In this document: positions 9,509-19,215 of the stretch, one piece after another
Layout of the letters: each line of letters opens with the position of its first letter
How positions within the stretch are numbered: the stretch's first letter is position 1
NCBI RefSeq assembly: GCF_026626885.1
Contig: NZ_JAPNOA010000028.1
Location: 62,001 to 126,000, forward strand
Length of the DNA: 64,000 bases
Origin: Parathalassolituus penaei
GTDB lineage: Bacteria > Pseudomonadota > Gammaproteobacteria > Pseudomonadales > Oceanobacteraceae
Reading direction: 5' to 3'
Position numbers and translations under genes: made by a program
The notes under the pieces: model-generated
Databases searched by the model: none
What the model was told of the DNA's origin: nothing
Seen by the model: the letters and a program-made list of their open reading frames with translations, nothing else

Positions 9509-11764
9509 ATGACGCAAATCCGTTACAGCGACGATGGTGTAGAACGCCAGACGTTGCGCCAGTACACCGAAAGCGCCTATCTCAACTACTCCATGTACGT
9601 GATTCTCGACCGTGCCTTGCCGCATATCGGCGACGGTCTGAAGCCGGTTCAGCGTCGTATTGTGTACGCCATGAGTGAGCTGGGTTTGCGTTCCACCGCC
9701 AAGTACAAGAAGTCTGCGCGTACCGTCGGTGACGTTCTGGGTAAATACCACCCGCACGGTGACAGTGCCTGTTACGAAGCTATGGTGCTGATGGCTCAGC
9801 CGTTTTCGTACCGTTATCCACTGGTGGACGGTCAGGGGAACTGGGGTGCGCCGGATGATCCGAAATCCTTCGCTGCTATGCGTTATACCGAATCCCGCCT
9901 GTCGGCGTTTGCCGATGTGTTGCTGGGTGAACTGGCACAGGGCACCGTCGATTGGCAGCCAAACTTCGACGGCACCATGGATGAACCGGCGACGCTGCCG
10001 GCGCGTTTGCCACATGTGCTGATCAACGGCACTACCGGTATTGCTGTAGGTATGGCCACCGATATTCCACCGCACAACGTGCGTGAACTGGCCAGTGCCT
10101 GTATTCATTTGCTCGATAATCCGGACGCAACTCTGGGGGAATTGTGCCAGCTGGTGCCGGGCCCGGATTATCCGACCGATGCCGAAATCATCACCCCACG
10201 TGACGAAATGCGCCGCATGTATGAGTCCGGCAAGGGCTCAATCAAGATGCGTGCCGTGTACAGCGTCGAAGACGGTGAGATCGTGATTACCGCACTGCCA
10301 CACCAGACCTCCGGTGCGCGGGTGCTGGAGCAGATTGCGGCGCAGATGCAGGCCAAAAAACTGCCTCTGGTAACCGACCTGCGTGACGAGTCCGACCACG
10401 AAAACCCGACCCGTCTGGTGGTGGTGCCGAAGTCTGGCCGTGTGGATGTGGAAGCGGTGATGGCGCACCTGTTCGCCACTACCGATCTTGAGCGCAACTA
10501 CCGTGTGAACATGAACGTGATTGGTCTGGATGGTCGTCCACAGGTGAAAAACCTGCACACCATGCTGACCGAATGGCTGACCTACCGTACTGCAACGGTA
10601 CGTCGCCGCTTGCAGTTCCGTCTCGACAAGGTGCTGGCGCGCCTGCATATCCTCGAAGGTTTGCTGGTAGCTTTCCTCAATATTGACGAGGTGATTGCCA
10701 TCATCCGTCATGAGGAAGAGCCGAAGCTGGAGCTGATGAAGCGTTTTGGTTTGAGTGAAACCCAGGCCGAAGCCATCCTCGAACTCAAGCTGCGCCACCT
10801 GGCCCGTCTGGAAGAGATGAAAATCCGTGGTGAGCAGGACGAGCTGGAAAAAGAGCGTGATTTTCTGGAGAAAACCCTCGGCTCCGAGCGCCGCCTGAAA
10901 ACCCTGATCAAAAAAGAAATCAGCGCCGATGCTGAACAGTACGGTGATGATCGTCGTTCGCCGCTGGTGACCCGTTCCGAAGCGCGCGCCATGACCGAAG
11001 CCGACCTGGTCAGTAACGAGCCAGTGACCGTGATCCTGTCGCAGAAAGGCTGGATTCGTTCGGCCAAGGGCCACGATATTGATCCGGAAAAACTCAGCTA
11101 CAAGTCGGGCGACGGCTTCCTGCAAGCCCTGCCGGGCAAAAGCAGTGAACAACTGGTGCTGCTCGATGACACTGGCCGCAGTTACAGCCTTGCTACTCAT
11201 ACCCTGCCGTCGGCACGAGGGCAGGGTGAACCACTGACAGGCCGCCTGAACCCGCCTGCTGGTGCCTCGTTTGTGCAGATGGTAATGGGTCAGGATGCCG
11301 ACCAGTATCTGCTCTGTAGTGATGCCGGTTACGGTTTTGTCAGTACGCTCGGCGATATGCAAAGCAAGAACAAGGCAGGCAAGACCCTTATCAGCCTGCC
11401 GGACTTCGCGAAGGTGTTACCGCCGCTGAAAGTACCGGCGCTGGACGATCTGTGGCTGGCAGTGGCCAGCAACGATGGTCGCCTGCTGGTATTCCCGCTG
11501 GCGGATGTGCCGCGACTGGCCAAGGGCAAGGGCAACAAGCTGATGGCCATCAACACGGCCACGTCTGCCGAGCGTGAAGAATATCTGGTGGCAGCGGTGG
11601 TGTTCTCGGCGGCCGACACTCTGCTGGTGCATGCTGGCAAACGCCATCTGAAGCTGCGTCTGACCGATCTTGAGCACTATCAGGGTGAGCGTGGTCGTCG
11701 TGGCAACAAACTGCCACGCGGTTTCCAGAACGTTGAACGGATTGAAATCAGCAACGCTGAGTAA
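9509..11764 (+). CDS. parC: DNA topoisomerase IV subunit A
   Basis: A full-length 751-residue ParC. Type IIA topoisomerase motifs are seen in order: the QRR helix region at [13 protein letters not shown] (44-56), the quinolone-resistance region [15 protein letters not shown] (79-93), and the catalytic Tyr126 in AAMRYTE. Later come the coiled-coil/tower domain with the [12 protein letters not shown] gate helix and a C-terminal beta-pinwheel (about 500-740). The quinolone-determining residues are the sensitive-type Ser86 and Glu90, equivalent to E. coli Ser80 and Glu84. With ParE, encoded elsewhere, it decatenates daughter chromosomes. The C-terminal domain is short, which favours ParC over GyrA, as does the close match to E. 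coli ParC around the active site. Confidence 0.97.
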   Translation: MTQIRYSDDGVERQTLRQYTESAYLNYSMYVILDRALPHIGDGLKPVQRRIVYAMSELGLRSTAKYKKSARTVGDVLGKYHPHGDSACYEAMVLMAQPFSYRYPLVDGQGNWGAPDDPKSFAAMRYTESRLSAFADVLLGELAQGTVDWQPNFDGTMDEPATLPARLPHVLINGTTGIAVGMATDIPPHNVRELASACIHLLDNPDATLGELCQLVPGPDYPTDAEIITPRDEMRRMYESGKGSIKMRAVYSVEDGEIVITALPHQTSGARVLEQIAAQMQAKKLPLVTDLRDESDHENPTRLVVVPKSGRVDVEAVMAHLFATTDLERNYRVNMNVIGLDGRPQVKNLHTMLTEWLTYRTATVRRRLQFRLDKVLARLHILEGLLVAFLNIDEVIAIIRHEEEPKLELMKRFGLSETQAEAILELKLRHLARLEEMKIRGEQDELEKERDFLEKTLGSERRLKTLIKKEISADAEQYGDDRRSPLVTRSEARAMTEADLVSNEPVTVILSQKGWIRSAKGHDIDPEKLSYKSGDGFLQALPGKSSEQLVLLDDTGRSYSLATHTLPSARGQGEPLTGRLNPPAGASFVQMVMGQDADQYLLCSDAGYGFVSTLGDMQSKNKAGKTLISLPDFAKVLPPLKVPALDDLWLAVASNDGRLLVFPLADVPRLAKGKGNKLMAINTATSAEREEYLVAAVVFSAADTLLVHAGKRHLKLRLTDLEHYQGERGRRGNKLPRGFQNVERIEISNAE

Positions 11765-11785
11765 TATTCGGCTCAGATAGGCAGG

Positions 11786-11812
11786 GCCGCCGGATCGGAA
11801 TGATCCGGTGGC
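11786..11812. terminator. Hairpin between convergent parC and diguanylate cyclase genes
   Basis: An 11-bp stem GCCGCCGGATC/GATCCGGTGGC (one G-U pair) with a GGAAT loop fills the gap between the two convergent stop codons. There is no T-run on either side, so it may be a Rho-independent-like barrier or a 3'-end stabiliser and not a classical terminator. Confidence 0.45.
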
Positions 11813-13813
11813 TCAGGCCAGATTCCCCAGATCTTCATCCATCCGGAACATGACCACCTGATTACGCCCGCTGTTTTTGGCGGTATAAAGGGCGGTATCG
11901 GCCTGGCAGGTTATAACATCGACTGACACCGTTTGGCGCAGTGGACTGATCGCAATCCCGGCGCTGATCGACATACGGATTTCCAACCCCTCGTGCTGTA
12001 ACGGTGTGCCGCTGATATCGGCACGTAGTCGGTCGACATGTTCGTGTATCGATTGCAGATTGGCATCTGGGAAAATCAGGGCAAACTCTTCACCGCCGTA
12101 TCGAGCGATACAGTCGCTGCTGCGCTGACACAGGCGTGACAGTTGATTGGCGATCCAGCGCAGGCATATGTCTCCTACCGGGTGTCCCCAAGTGTCATTC
12201 ACCTGTTTGAAGTGGTCGATATCCACCAGAACCAGCGCCAGCCGATTGTTGTTGCGCCGCGCCCGCTGTAATTCCCGCTCCATATGCAGATCAAAATATC
12301 GGCGGTTGGCGACACCGGTCAGGGCGTCGGTGACGCTGAGATTGGCCAGTTCGCGGTTGGCTTGTTCGAGGCTGCGGGTCAGCTGTTGCAATTCACGAGT
12401 ACGTTCACTGACCTTGAGTTCAAGCTCGCGTTTGGCCGTCTGTTCGATCTCCAGCATCCGCGCCTGGGCATTCAGTGCTGCCTCCCGTTTTTCACCAATT
12501 TCTATTTGTAGTTGGTAAGCCTGTTCGAGCGCGCTATCGCGTTTTGTGCGGTCTTCGTTGATGCGGGCTGCCAGCGCCACTGCCAGCAGGATACTTTCGG
12601 TCACGAATCCAACAATCACCGAATACTGCGTCAGTGTTGTATAGGGCAGGTACCCCTTGAGGCTTATCAGGGAAATAAAGGTGGTTACAATCAGAGTGAT
12701 CCAGGCCACCATAAAATAGGTCGCGGCGATGATCCGACGGCGGATCAGCGTTGCAGTCATCACTAATGAAGCCAGTAATGACACCAGCGCCAGTAGATCA
12801 ACGATACGAGCACTGAAGTCGAAGCCGACCAACAGTAACAGCAGGTTGAGACTCCATACCATTACAAACAGGTCATTGGTATTGAGCCAAAAATGGCTGT
12901 GCTGGCGCAAGTCGAGAAAATAACGGACAAACAGTGTTGCAAACAAAAAGCAGGCGTTGATACCAATATCGTATGCATGTCGCGACCACCAGTCGTGCCC
13001 GCCCCAGATCATATAATGGCCAATACCGGTGACGGCCAGCAGGTACAGCAGTACCGAGGCCATATAACAGCAGTAGAAGAAATAACTACGATCGCGGGTA
13101 AACAGGGTGACGGCAACGTTGTAGAAAAACAACGCCATAATCATTCCCAACGCCAGTACATAAAATGCCAGGTTGGACAACTGATAACGATTGAAGTCTT
13201 CTTCCGGCCACAGGTACAGGGGGGCAAATAGCAAATGGCTGGATTGTACTTGTAACAACACATCTCCGTGGCTCTGGGCATCAATCACTACGGGGAACAA
13301 AATCGTGCTGTTATTCATAAATAGTTGTTCTGGTGGTACGGAAACACCTGCCTGGTAATGGGCAACATCGGTTACCTGGTGGCTGTATGAGGACTCACTA
13401 TTGGCGCGAAATGCCTGATAAAAATCAACCCGATAGAGGTTGTTCCAGCGTACTTCCAGTAACCAGGTCTGGCGCGTTGGCTGTGGGTTAAAAAATCGTA
13501 AACGCACCCATACCTGTTCATGACTATTACCAAAACTCAGGCTGGGGGTTTGAGGGGTTTGCCAGTTCATAAAGACTTCGTTATTGAAGATTTGCAGTGC
13601 TGATGTGCTCTCTTCAAACGAATACTGGACCTGGCTGGGGAGGATTGTGATCATTCCAGGCTGATTAACAGCAAAGGTCTGATTGGCCGTCGGAATATCC
13701 GGTAGCCCATCTTCCGGATGCTCTTCCGGATGCATTACCAAGGCCTGTACCTGCAGCACGCTTGTCAGCAACAACAGTAGCAGTGTTACGCTCAGGGCAG
13801 AGGGTCGGGTCAC
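11813..13813 (-). CDS. 7TM-DISM receptor diguanylate cyclase
   Basis: A 666-residue sensor protein. The N-terminal signal sequence ends near VLQVQA. A periplasmic 7TMR-DISM extracellular beta-sandwich spans about 30-200, and seven membrane helices span about 205-400. A coiled-coil linker (about 405-490) and a C-terminal GGDEF domain follow. The active site is RYGGEEF, preceded five residues upstream by RSSD, an I-site. It lacks an EAL domain, so it should make c-di-GMP in response to a periplasmic ligand, perhaps a carbohydrate as for other DISM receptors (family knowledge). The start is GTG at 13813, with AGAGG 8 nt upstream. It lies downstream of rsmD on the same strand. Confidence 0.9.
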   Translation of the reverse strand: MTRPSALSVTLLLLLLTSVLQVQALVMHPEEHPEDGLPDIPTANQTFAVNQPGMITILPSQVQYSFEESTSALQIFNNEVFMNWQTPQTPSLSFGNSHEQVWVRLRFFNPQPTRQTWLLEVRWNNLYRVDFYQAFRANSESSYSHQVTDVAHYQAGVSVPPEQLFMNNSTILFPVVIDAQSHGDVLLQVQSSHLLFAPLYLWPEEDFNRYQLSNLAFYVLALGMIMALFFYNVAVTLFTRDRSYFFYCCYMASVLLYLLAVTGIGHYMIWGGHDWWSRHAYDIGINACFLFATLFVRYFLDLRQHSHFWLNTNDLFVMVWSLNLLLLLVGFDFSARIVDLLALVSLLASLVMTATLIRRRIIAATYFMVAWITLIVTTFISLISLKGYLPYTTLTQYSVIVGFVTESILLAVALAARINEDRTKRDSALEQAYQLQIEIGEKREAALNAQARMLEIEQTAKRELELKVSERTRELQQLTRSLEQANRELANLSVTDALTGVANRRYFDLHMERELQRARRNNNRLALVLVDIDHFKQVNDTWGHPVGDICLRWIANQLSRLCQRSSDCIARYGGEEFALIFPDANLQSIHEHVDRLRADISGTPLQHEGLEIRMSISAGIAISPLRQTVSVDVITCQADTALYTAKNSGRNQVVMFRMDEDLGNLA

Positions 13814-13899
13814 AGGATCAGCCTCTGTTCGGGACTCCTGATAGCATAGCCCTTTTGCTGTAATGTTAAATCCTCACCGACGGTTGGTCGGAATACAGA

Positions 13900-14481
13900 T
13901 CACTTTTCGGTATCTGTGCCTGGTACTTTTGTTTCCTGTACTTCAAACAGGCGGAAACAGAATTCCTTGGTGGTCTTGTTCTTGCGTTCGTACCAGTTGG
14001 CCGGGATCACCAGGGTCAGCGCTGTTTCATGTTCCATATAGACGACGGCACCCGGCAGCAGGGTCAGCTGGTCAATCGCGGGTTGCAACAGGCCGCAGTT
14101 GAAGGGGGGGTCGAGAAACACCAGATCCCAGGGTTGTGGATGCTGGGCCAGCCAGTGCAGGGCATCACCAGCCCAGACCTGGGCATTACGCGCTTGCAGG
14201 GTTTGAAGGTTTTCCCGCAGCTGCAGGGCCGCTTTCGGGTGTTTCTCGAGGAATACCACCTCACGTGCCCCTCGTGACAGGGCTTCGATGCCCAGCGCAC
14301 CGCTGCCGGCGAAGGTATCCAGCACACGTGCACCTTCGACGTCGAACTGTAACCAGTTGAACAGGGTTTCACGAACCCGGTCGAGGGTCGGACGCAGGCC
14401 GTCGATGTCGGGAAAACGTAACCGGCGGGAACGCCACTGGCCACCAATAATGCGCAACTGTTGGGAAGGTAGTTTGCTCAA
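13900..14481 (-). CDS. rsmD: 16S rRNA (guanine966-N2)-methyltransferase
   Basis: A 193-residue class I methyltransferase. The family opening LRIIGGQWRSRRL is followed by RPTLDRVRETLFNWL, then SAM motif I LDTFAGSGALGIEALSRGA and the catalytic motif LVFLDPPF. RsmD methylates G966 in the 30S subunit. The start appears to be TTG at 14481, giving SKLPSQQLR. No in-frame ATG gives a better fit. It is divergent from ftsY, the same arrangement as in many gammaproteobacteria. Confidence 0.95.
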   Translation of the reverse strand: MSKLPSQQLRIIGGQWRSRRLRFPDIDGLRPTLDRVRETLFNWLQFDVEGARVLDTFAGSGALGIEALSRGAREVVFLEKHPKAALQLRENLQTLQARNAQVWAGDALHWLAQHPQPWDLVFLDPPFNCGLLQPAIDQLTLLPGAVVYMEHETALTLVIPANWYERKNKTTKEFCFRLFEVQETKVPGTDTEK

Positions 14482-14714
14482 CGGAACACTCGTTTACTGC
14501 TGAAATCGCGATTTCGTCGAATGGTAGGGAAGCTGTATCGGAATGTCGAATCTTCCTGCACAGACTGTCCTGTTCCGACAGATAAAAAACCCGATGGCGT
14601 TCGAATGGTGGTAGCATACCGCGGTTTCGGAAAACCGGCCGTTTTGTACGGTAGTTTGACCGGATTTTCAGCCGTTCAGGACAATCTACACCATCCAAGC
14701 TGACAGAATTTATC

Positions 14715-15986
14715 ATGTTCGATTTTTTCAAACGCAAGAAAAAAGCGGCCGCCGAAGCCGCCGCCGCGGAAGCTGCTGCCAAGGCAGCCGAAACCGCTGC
14801 TGCTGCTGAGCAACCGCAAGCGGATAACAGTGCTGCGGAAGAAGCCGCCGCCGCAGAAGCCGCCGCCGCAGAAGCCGCCGCCGCAGAAGCCGCCGCCGCA
14901 GAAGCCGCTGCCGCCGCAGAAGCCGCTGCCGCCGCAGAAGCCGCCGCCGCTGCAGAAGCTGCTGCCGCCGCAGAAGCTGCCGCTGCCGCAGAAGCTGCCG
15001 CTGCCGCAGAAGCTGCTGCCGCTGCCAAACCTCGTGTCGAAGAGCAGAAAAAACCGGGCCTGTTTGCCCGTATCCGCGCTGGCCTGAGCCGCACTCGCAG
15101 CAGCCTGACCGATGGTCTGGCCAACCTGCTGCTGGGTAAAAAGGTTATCGACGATGACCTGATGGAAGAACTCGAAACCCAGCTGATCATGGCCGACGTG
15201 GGGGCCGAAGCCACCGCTGCCATCATGGCGCGTCTGACCGAACGCGTCAGCCGCAAGGAGCTGGGTGATTCCGACGCACTGTACAAGGCCCTGATCGAAG
15301 AGCTGAAACAGAGCCTTGATGCCGTTCAGCAGCCGCTGGTGCTGCCAAAAGACAAAAAGCCTTACGTTATCCTGATGGTGGGTATCAACGGTGTGGGTAA
15401 AACCACCACCATTGGCAAACTGGCTCGTCAGTTCCAGCTGCAAGGCAAGAGCGTGATGCTGGCCGCTGGTGATACCTTCCGTGCCGCAGCGGTTGAGCAG
15501 CTGCAGGTCTGGGGTGAGCGTAACAAGGTGCCAGTGATTGCCCAGCACACTGGTGCGGATTCTGCGTCCGTACTGTTCGACGCCCTGCAGGCCGCGAAGT
15601 CTCGTGGTGTGGATGTTCTGATTGCCGATACCGCCGGTCGTCTGCATACCAAGGACAACCTGATGCAGGAGCTGGAAAAAGTGGTGCGGGTGATGAAAAA
15701 ACTCGACCCGGAAGCGCCACATGAAGTCATGCTGGTGCTGGATGCCGGCACTGGCCAGAACGCCATCAACCAGGCGCGCCAGTTCCAGCAGATTGTCGGT
15801 GTAACCGGTCTGACCCTGACCAAACTCGATGGCACCGCCAAAGGTGGTGTGATTTTCGCTCTGGCCAAACAATTTGGTCTGCCAGTGCGCTACATTGGTG
15901 TAGGTGAGGGTATCGAAGATCTGCGTCCATTCAACGCCGACGAATTCATCCGTGCCCTGTTTCAGCGAGATACCCAGGGAGACTGA
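14715..15986 (+). CDS. ftsY: Signal recognition particle receptor FtsY
   Basis: A 423-residue SRP receptor GTPase. After a basic start (MFDFFKRKKK) comes an unusual alanine/glutamate-rich region (about residues 11-105). The NG domain follows: G1 GINGVGKTTTIGKLA, GDTFRAAAVEQL, G3 DTAGR, G4 TKLDGTAKGG and the closing GVGEGIEDLRPF. It docks SRP-ribosome complexes to the Sec translocon. The acidic A-domain of E. coli FtsY is replaced here by a low-complexity AEAAAA repeat. The ribosome site before the ATG at 14715 is weak. It heads the ftsY-ftsE-ftsX-rpoH cluster, with ftsE 5 bp downstream. Confidence 0.97.
   Translation: MFDFFKRKKKAAAEAAAAEAAAKAAETAAAAEQPQADNSAAEEAAAAEAAAAEAAAAEAAAAEAAAAAEAAAAAEAAAAAEAAAAAEAAAAAEAAAAAEAAAAAKPRVEEQKKPGLFARIRAGLSRTRSSLTDGLANLLLGKKVIDDDLMEELETQLIMADVGAEATAAIMARLTERVSRKELGDSDALYKALIEELKQSLDAVQQPLVLPKDKKPYVILMVGINGVGKTTTIGKLARQFQLQGKSVMLAAGDTFRAAAVEQLQVWGERNKVPVIAQHTGADSASVLFDALQAAKSRGVDVLIADTAGRLHTKDNLMQELEKVVRVMKKLDPEAPHEVMLVLDAGTGQNAINQARQFQQIVGVTGLTLTKLDGTAKGGVIFALAKQFGLPVRYIGVGEGIEDLRPFNADEFIRALFQRDTQGD
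14841..15026 (+). repeat. Ala/Glu low-complexity tract in ftsY
   Basis: About 186 bp of near-tandem 12-bp and 15-bp units of the type GAAGCCGCCGCC(GCA). They encode residues 43-104 as runs of alanine separated by single glutamates. Units stay in frame. The silent differences between units (GCC, GCT, GCA) increase toward the 3' end. Confidence 0.85.
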
Positions 15987-15991
15987 TTACG

Positions 15992-16666
15992 GTGAGTATG
16001 GTGCGCTTCGACCAGGTTGCGAAACGTTATTCCGGTGGCAAGGAAGCCCTGGCTGGCGTCAGCTTCGAGCTGGAGCGCGGCGAAATGGCCTTTCTCACCG
16101 GCCATAGCGGGGCGGGTAAAAGTACGCTTCTGAAGCTGATGATGCTGATGGAGCGACCGTCCCGTGGCCAGATCTTTGTGGATGGCCAGAATCTCAACCG
16201 CCTGACCCCTTCCCAGATTCCTTACCATCGCCGCAAGATCGGTGTGGTATTCCAGAATCACCAGTTGCTGTTTGACCGCACGGTCTACGACAACGTTGCC
16301 TTGCCACTCCTGATTGCCGGTTATAACCATATGGACTGTGCCCGCCGTGTGCGTGCGGCGCTGGATTCCGTGGGTTTGTTGGGCCTTGAAGGCCGCAAAC
16401 CGGTGGAGCTGTCTGGCGGTGAACAACAACGCGTGGGGATTGCCCGTGCGGTGGTCAATAAACCGGCACTGTTACTGGCCGACGAACCAACCGGTAACCT
16501 CGATCCTGATCTCTCCGAAGAAATCATGGATCTGTTTATGCGCTTCCAGCAGGTTGGTGTAACCGTACTGATTGCCACGCACGATATCAGCCTGATTGAG
16601 AGTATGAACAAACGGCGCCTGATTCTGGAGCACGGCATGATTCTGGAAGATCGCCATGTCTTCTAA
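15992..16666 (+). CDS. ftsE: Cell division ATP-binding protein FtsE
   Basis: A 224-residue ABC ATPase. Walker A GHSGAGKST lies at 37-45, with the Q-loop in VVFQNH, signature LSGGEQQR, Walker B LLLADEPTGNLD and H-loop IATHD. With FtsX it forms the type VII-like complex that activates septal peptidoglycan hydrolases through EnvC-type partners. The GTG at 15992 is preferred over ATG at 15998 because AGGGAG lies 10 nt before the GTG. It overlaps ftsX by 11 bp. Confidence 0.97.
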   Translation: MSMVRFDQVAKRYSGGKEALAGVSFELERGEMAFLTGHSGAGKSTLLKLMMLMERPSRGQIFVDGQNLNRLTPSQIPYHRRKIGVVFQNHQLLFDRTVYDNVALPLLIAGYNHMDCARRVRAALDSVGLLGLEGRKPVELSGGEQQRVGIARAVVNKPALLLADEPTGNLDPDLSEEIMDLFMRFQQVGVTVLIATHDISLIESMNKRRLILEHGMILEDRHVF

Positions 16667-17696
16667 TCGTCGTAACGACCCGCGCGCGCAAGTCGGTGCA
16701 TCACTGGCAGAACGTCCGGCAGAGACCCGCTCCCGTCCGGAAAGTGGCCCCGGTGCCTTGCAGCAGCACATCGGCTTCAAGGACAAGCTGGTTGCCGGAT
16801 TCCTGCATCACCAGATGGTGGCGGTGGAAACCCTGTTGCAGCTGCTTGCGCATCCGGCTTCCAGCCTGATGACCTGGCTGGTGATTGCCATTGCAGTGAC
16901 CTTGCCCGGAGCATTGTGGATGTCGGTCAGCAACGTTGAACAGCTGAGTGGCAGCATTCGCGAATCGGGTCGTATCACCCTTTATCTGAATGACACTGCG
17001 TCCAACGAGCAAGGTCGGCAACTGGCAGCTACGCTGGAACGGCTGGAAACCATCGACGAAGTCATTTTTATCAGCCATGAACAGGCGCTGGAGAACTTCC
17101 GACGTACCAGTGGTATGGCAGACGCGCTGGACCTTCTGCCAGGCAACCCGTTGCCGGTGACCTTGGTTGTACAGCCAGCCAGCTCCCTTGATGCGACCTC
17201 CATTCGGAGCTTGAGCGAACGCTTGCGTGAGTATCCGGATGTAGCGGCGGCGCAGCTGGATATGGCCTGGCTGGAACGTCTGCGCGCCTGGCTGGTGTTG
17301 GTGCAGCGTATGGTCTGGGTGCTGGGTGGTCTGCTGGCGCTGGCGATTCTGCTGGTGGTAGGGAATACCATCCGGCTGGCGATTGCAGCTCGGGTGGATG
17401 AAATCCGGGTCAGCAAACTGGTGGGTGCTACCAACGCCTGGGTGCGTCGTCCTTTCCTTTATACAGGTCTGTGGTACGGCCTCGTGGGCGGCCTGATGGC
17501 CTGGCTGATGCTGATTGTACTGTGGCTGTTGCTAAAACAACCGGCCGCTGATCTGGCCAGCCGTTATGGCTCCGGTTTTGAGCTGGCCGCACTGGAACCG
17601 GCAGCGGCCATGGTGTTGCTGATTGGCTCCATGCTGCTTGGCTGGGCCGGTGCATGGTGGTCAGTGAGCCATCATCTGGATGAAATTGAACCCTGA
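16656..17696 (+). CDS. ftsX: Cell division protein FtsX
   Basis: A 346-residue membrane protein with four predicted helices (about 85-105, 220-245, 275-300, 325-343). A periplasmic loop between the first two contains the FtsX extracellular domain (SISHEQAL-type segment, FISHEQALENFRRTSG). The N-terminal cytoplasmic extension of about 75 residues is longer than in E. coli and rich in Arg, Pro and Glu. It is the permease-like partner of FtsE. Translation is coupled to ftsE by an 11-bp overlap. Confidence 0.95.
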   Translation: MSSNRRNDPRAQVGASLAERPAETRSRPESGPGALQQHIGFKDKLVAGFLHHQMVAVETLLQLLAHPASSLMTWLVIAIAVTLPGALWMSVSNVEQLSGSIRESGRITLYLNDTASNEQGRQLAATLERLETIDEVIFISHEQALENFRRTSGMADALDLLPGNPLPVTLVVQPASSLDATSIRSLSERLREYPDVAAAQLDMAWLERLRAWLVLVQRMVWVLGGLLALAILLVVGNTIRLAIAARVDEIRVSKLVGATNAWVRRPFLYTGLWYGLVGGLMAWLMLIVLWLLLKQPAADLASRYGSGFELAALEPAAAMVLLIGSMLLGWAGAWWSVSHHLDEIEP

Positions 17697-17756
17697 TCAA
17701 GGTTTTTTTGCCTTCACTGTTTCATTATCGGTGTAAATAGGGAACCAGTGTGGCGC

Positions 17757-17786
17757 TTGGAAGTCTGAGCTTACGAGTGCTACACT
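17757..17786 (+). promoter_or_regulatory. Putative sigma-70 promoter of rpoH
   Basis: TTGGAA (17757-17762) and TACACT (17781-17786) are separated by 18 bp in the 176-bp ftsX-rpoH gap, about 85 bp before the rpoH start. It is the best -35/-10 pair seen there. Extra heat-shock promoters could not be excluded. Confidence 0.4.
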
Positions 17787-17872
17787 GCATCGCAGCGTTT
17801 AACCTGTACAAGGTTTATTCAGCTGTTGATGCAATCGAAAACGTGAGATTTCATCTCTGGAGTGTTAGTTAA

Positions 17873-18742
17873 ATGAGTAAAGGTTTGCTGGCCGTTAATG
17901 CCTTGTCTCCTGGTGCCAACCTCGAGGCGTACATTTCGACGGTTAATGCGATTCCTGTGCTGACTGTCGATGAAGAGCGCGAGCTGGCTGATCGTCTTCA
18001 CTATCAGGAAGACCTCGAAGCTGCCCGCCGTCTGGTTATGGCGCATTTGCGGTTTGTGGTTCATATCGCCCGCAGTTACTCCGGTTACGGCCTGAATCAG
18101 GCGGATCTGATCCAGGAAGGTAACGTTGGCCTGATGAAGGCCGTCAAGCGCTTCAACCCGGAAGTGGGTGTGCGTCTGGTCTCCTTCGCGGTGCACTGGA
18201 TCAAGGCCGAGATTCACGAATATATCCTGCGCAACTGGCGTATCGTCAAAGTGGCGACCACCAAATCCCAGCGCAAACTCTTCTTTAATCTGCGCAGCCA
18301 GAAAAAACGCCTGGGCTGGTTGAGTCTGGACGAAGCCAATTCCATCGCCAACGATCTGGGTGTTGAAACCCGTACCGTGTTCGAGATGGAAGGCCGTCTG
18401 CATGCTCATGATGCCGCGTTTGATGCCGGTGTGGATGACGATGACGAAACCGCCAGTCATGCGCCGGCGTATTACCTCGAAGACAAGAGCGCCGACCCTG
18501 CCTTGCAGGTTGAAACCGACAACTTCGAATCGGATGCCAGTGAGCGTCTGAGCAGCGCGCTCGACAAGCTGGACGACCGCAGCCGTGCGATTCTGCAGCA
18601 GCGCTGGCTGAATGAAGAAAAAGCCACTCTGCATGAGCTGGCGGCGATTTATAACGTGTCGGCGGAGCGTATCCGTCAGCTCGAGAAAAACGCCATGAAG
18701 AAGCTGAAAGATGCCATGGGCGGGGCGCTGGTTCCGGCATGA
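17873..18742 (+). CDS. rpoH: RNA polymerase heat-shock sigma factor (sigma-32)
   Basis: A 289-residue sigma-70 family member. Region 2 is [17 protein letters not shown]...[12 protein letters not shown]. The RpoH box QRKLFFNLR is present and is diagnostic for sigma-32. Region 4 has the helix-turn-helix [27 protein letters not shown]. It directs transcription of chaperone and protease genes. It lies after ftsX, the conserved position in gammaproteobacteria, and is followed 25 bp later by a strong terminator. Confidence 0.97.
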   Translation: MSKGLLAVNALSPGANLEAYISTVNAIPVLTVDEERELADRLHYQEDLEAARRLVMAHLRFVVHIARSYSGYGLNQADLIQEGNVGLMKAVKRFNPEVGVRLVSFAVHWIKAEIHEYILRNWRIVKVATTKSQRKLFFNLRSQKKRLGWLSLDEANSIANDLGVETRTVFEMEGRLHAHDAAFDAGVDDDDETASHAPAYYLEDKSADPALQVETDNFESDASERLSSALDKLDDRSRAILQQRWLNEEKATLHELAAIYNVSAERIRQLEKNAMKKLKDAMGGALVPA

Positions 18743-18766
18743 GCCGACCGTTGTCAGCCTGTGAAT

Positions 18767-18792
18767 AAAAACCACCTTCGGGTGGTTTTTTT
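18767..18792 (+). terminator. rpoH intrinsic terminator
   Basis: AACCACC/GGTGGTT stem with a TTCG tetraloop (18777-18780), followed by a run of T to 18792. Confidence 0.9.
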
Positions 18793-18878
18793 ATGGGCGT
18801 TTGGTCGCGCTGCGATCAGATCGCTCGTGTTTCCATGCTCCCGCGTGGGAATGTCAGGCGCTGCTTTTCTGTCTACGC

Positions 18879-19125
18879 GGCTTGTTAACTGGCAACGCTG
18901 AATGCCCTGCCTGGGGGACCTTGTCCCCCGGCCGGGCGGCCGTCCCCCTGCTTTTGCCCGCTGGGCTCGTGACTCCGGGTTTCACACACAAGGCCGGTTC
19001 GACCCCGACCCGATGGCACGTCCCTGTGCCAACGGGTCTGGCGGGGCATCCATGCCCCGGCCGGGTCGGGCCTTGGTGCTCACCCCGGCTCGCCCAATGG
19101 GCATTTGGCAGCCAGCTGCGCTGGG
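18879..19125 (+). repeat. GC-rich dispersed intergenic repeat, copy 1
   Basis: A 247-bp GC-rich element between the rpoH and rho terminators. It has clear similarity along its whole length to 22865-23113. Shared landmarks in order are GGCTTGTTAA, a hairpin GGGGGAC/GTCCCCC followed by GGCCGGGCGG, TGCTTTTGCCCG, GATGGCAC/GTGCC, a hairpin GGGGCAT/ATGCCCC followed by GGCCGGGTCGG, GGCTCGCCCA and GCCAGCTGCGCTGGG. The hairpin-plus-CCGGCCGGG module occurs twice inside each copy. Reading frames within it are unlike real proteins. It could be a small non-autonomous mobile element, a structured RNA or a 3'-end element. Confidence 0.8.
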
Positions 19126-19166
19126 TGGCGTTGTGCTGGAGGTTTGGTGCTGAATAGATGCTGCTC

Positions 19167-19208
19167 GCCCGACGCCCGACGCCCGACGCCCGACGCCCGA
19201 CGCCCGAC
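19167..19208 (+). repeat. Heptanucleotide tandem repeat (GCCCGAC)6
   Basis: Six perfect consecutive GCCCGAC units between repeat copy 1 and the rho terminator, in non-coding DNA. Confidence 0.95.
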
Positions 19209-19215
19209 GTCACAA

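Noticed and set aside
17787-17890. RNA thermometer in the rpoH leader
   Set aside because: A thermometer is known in E. coli rpoH, but I could not identify a convincing stem closing over the ribosome site by eye.
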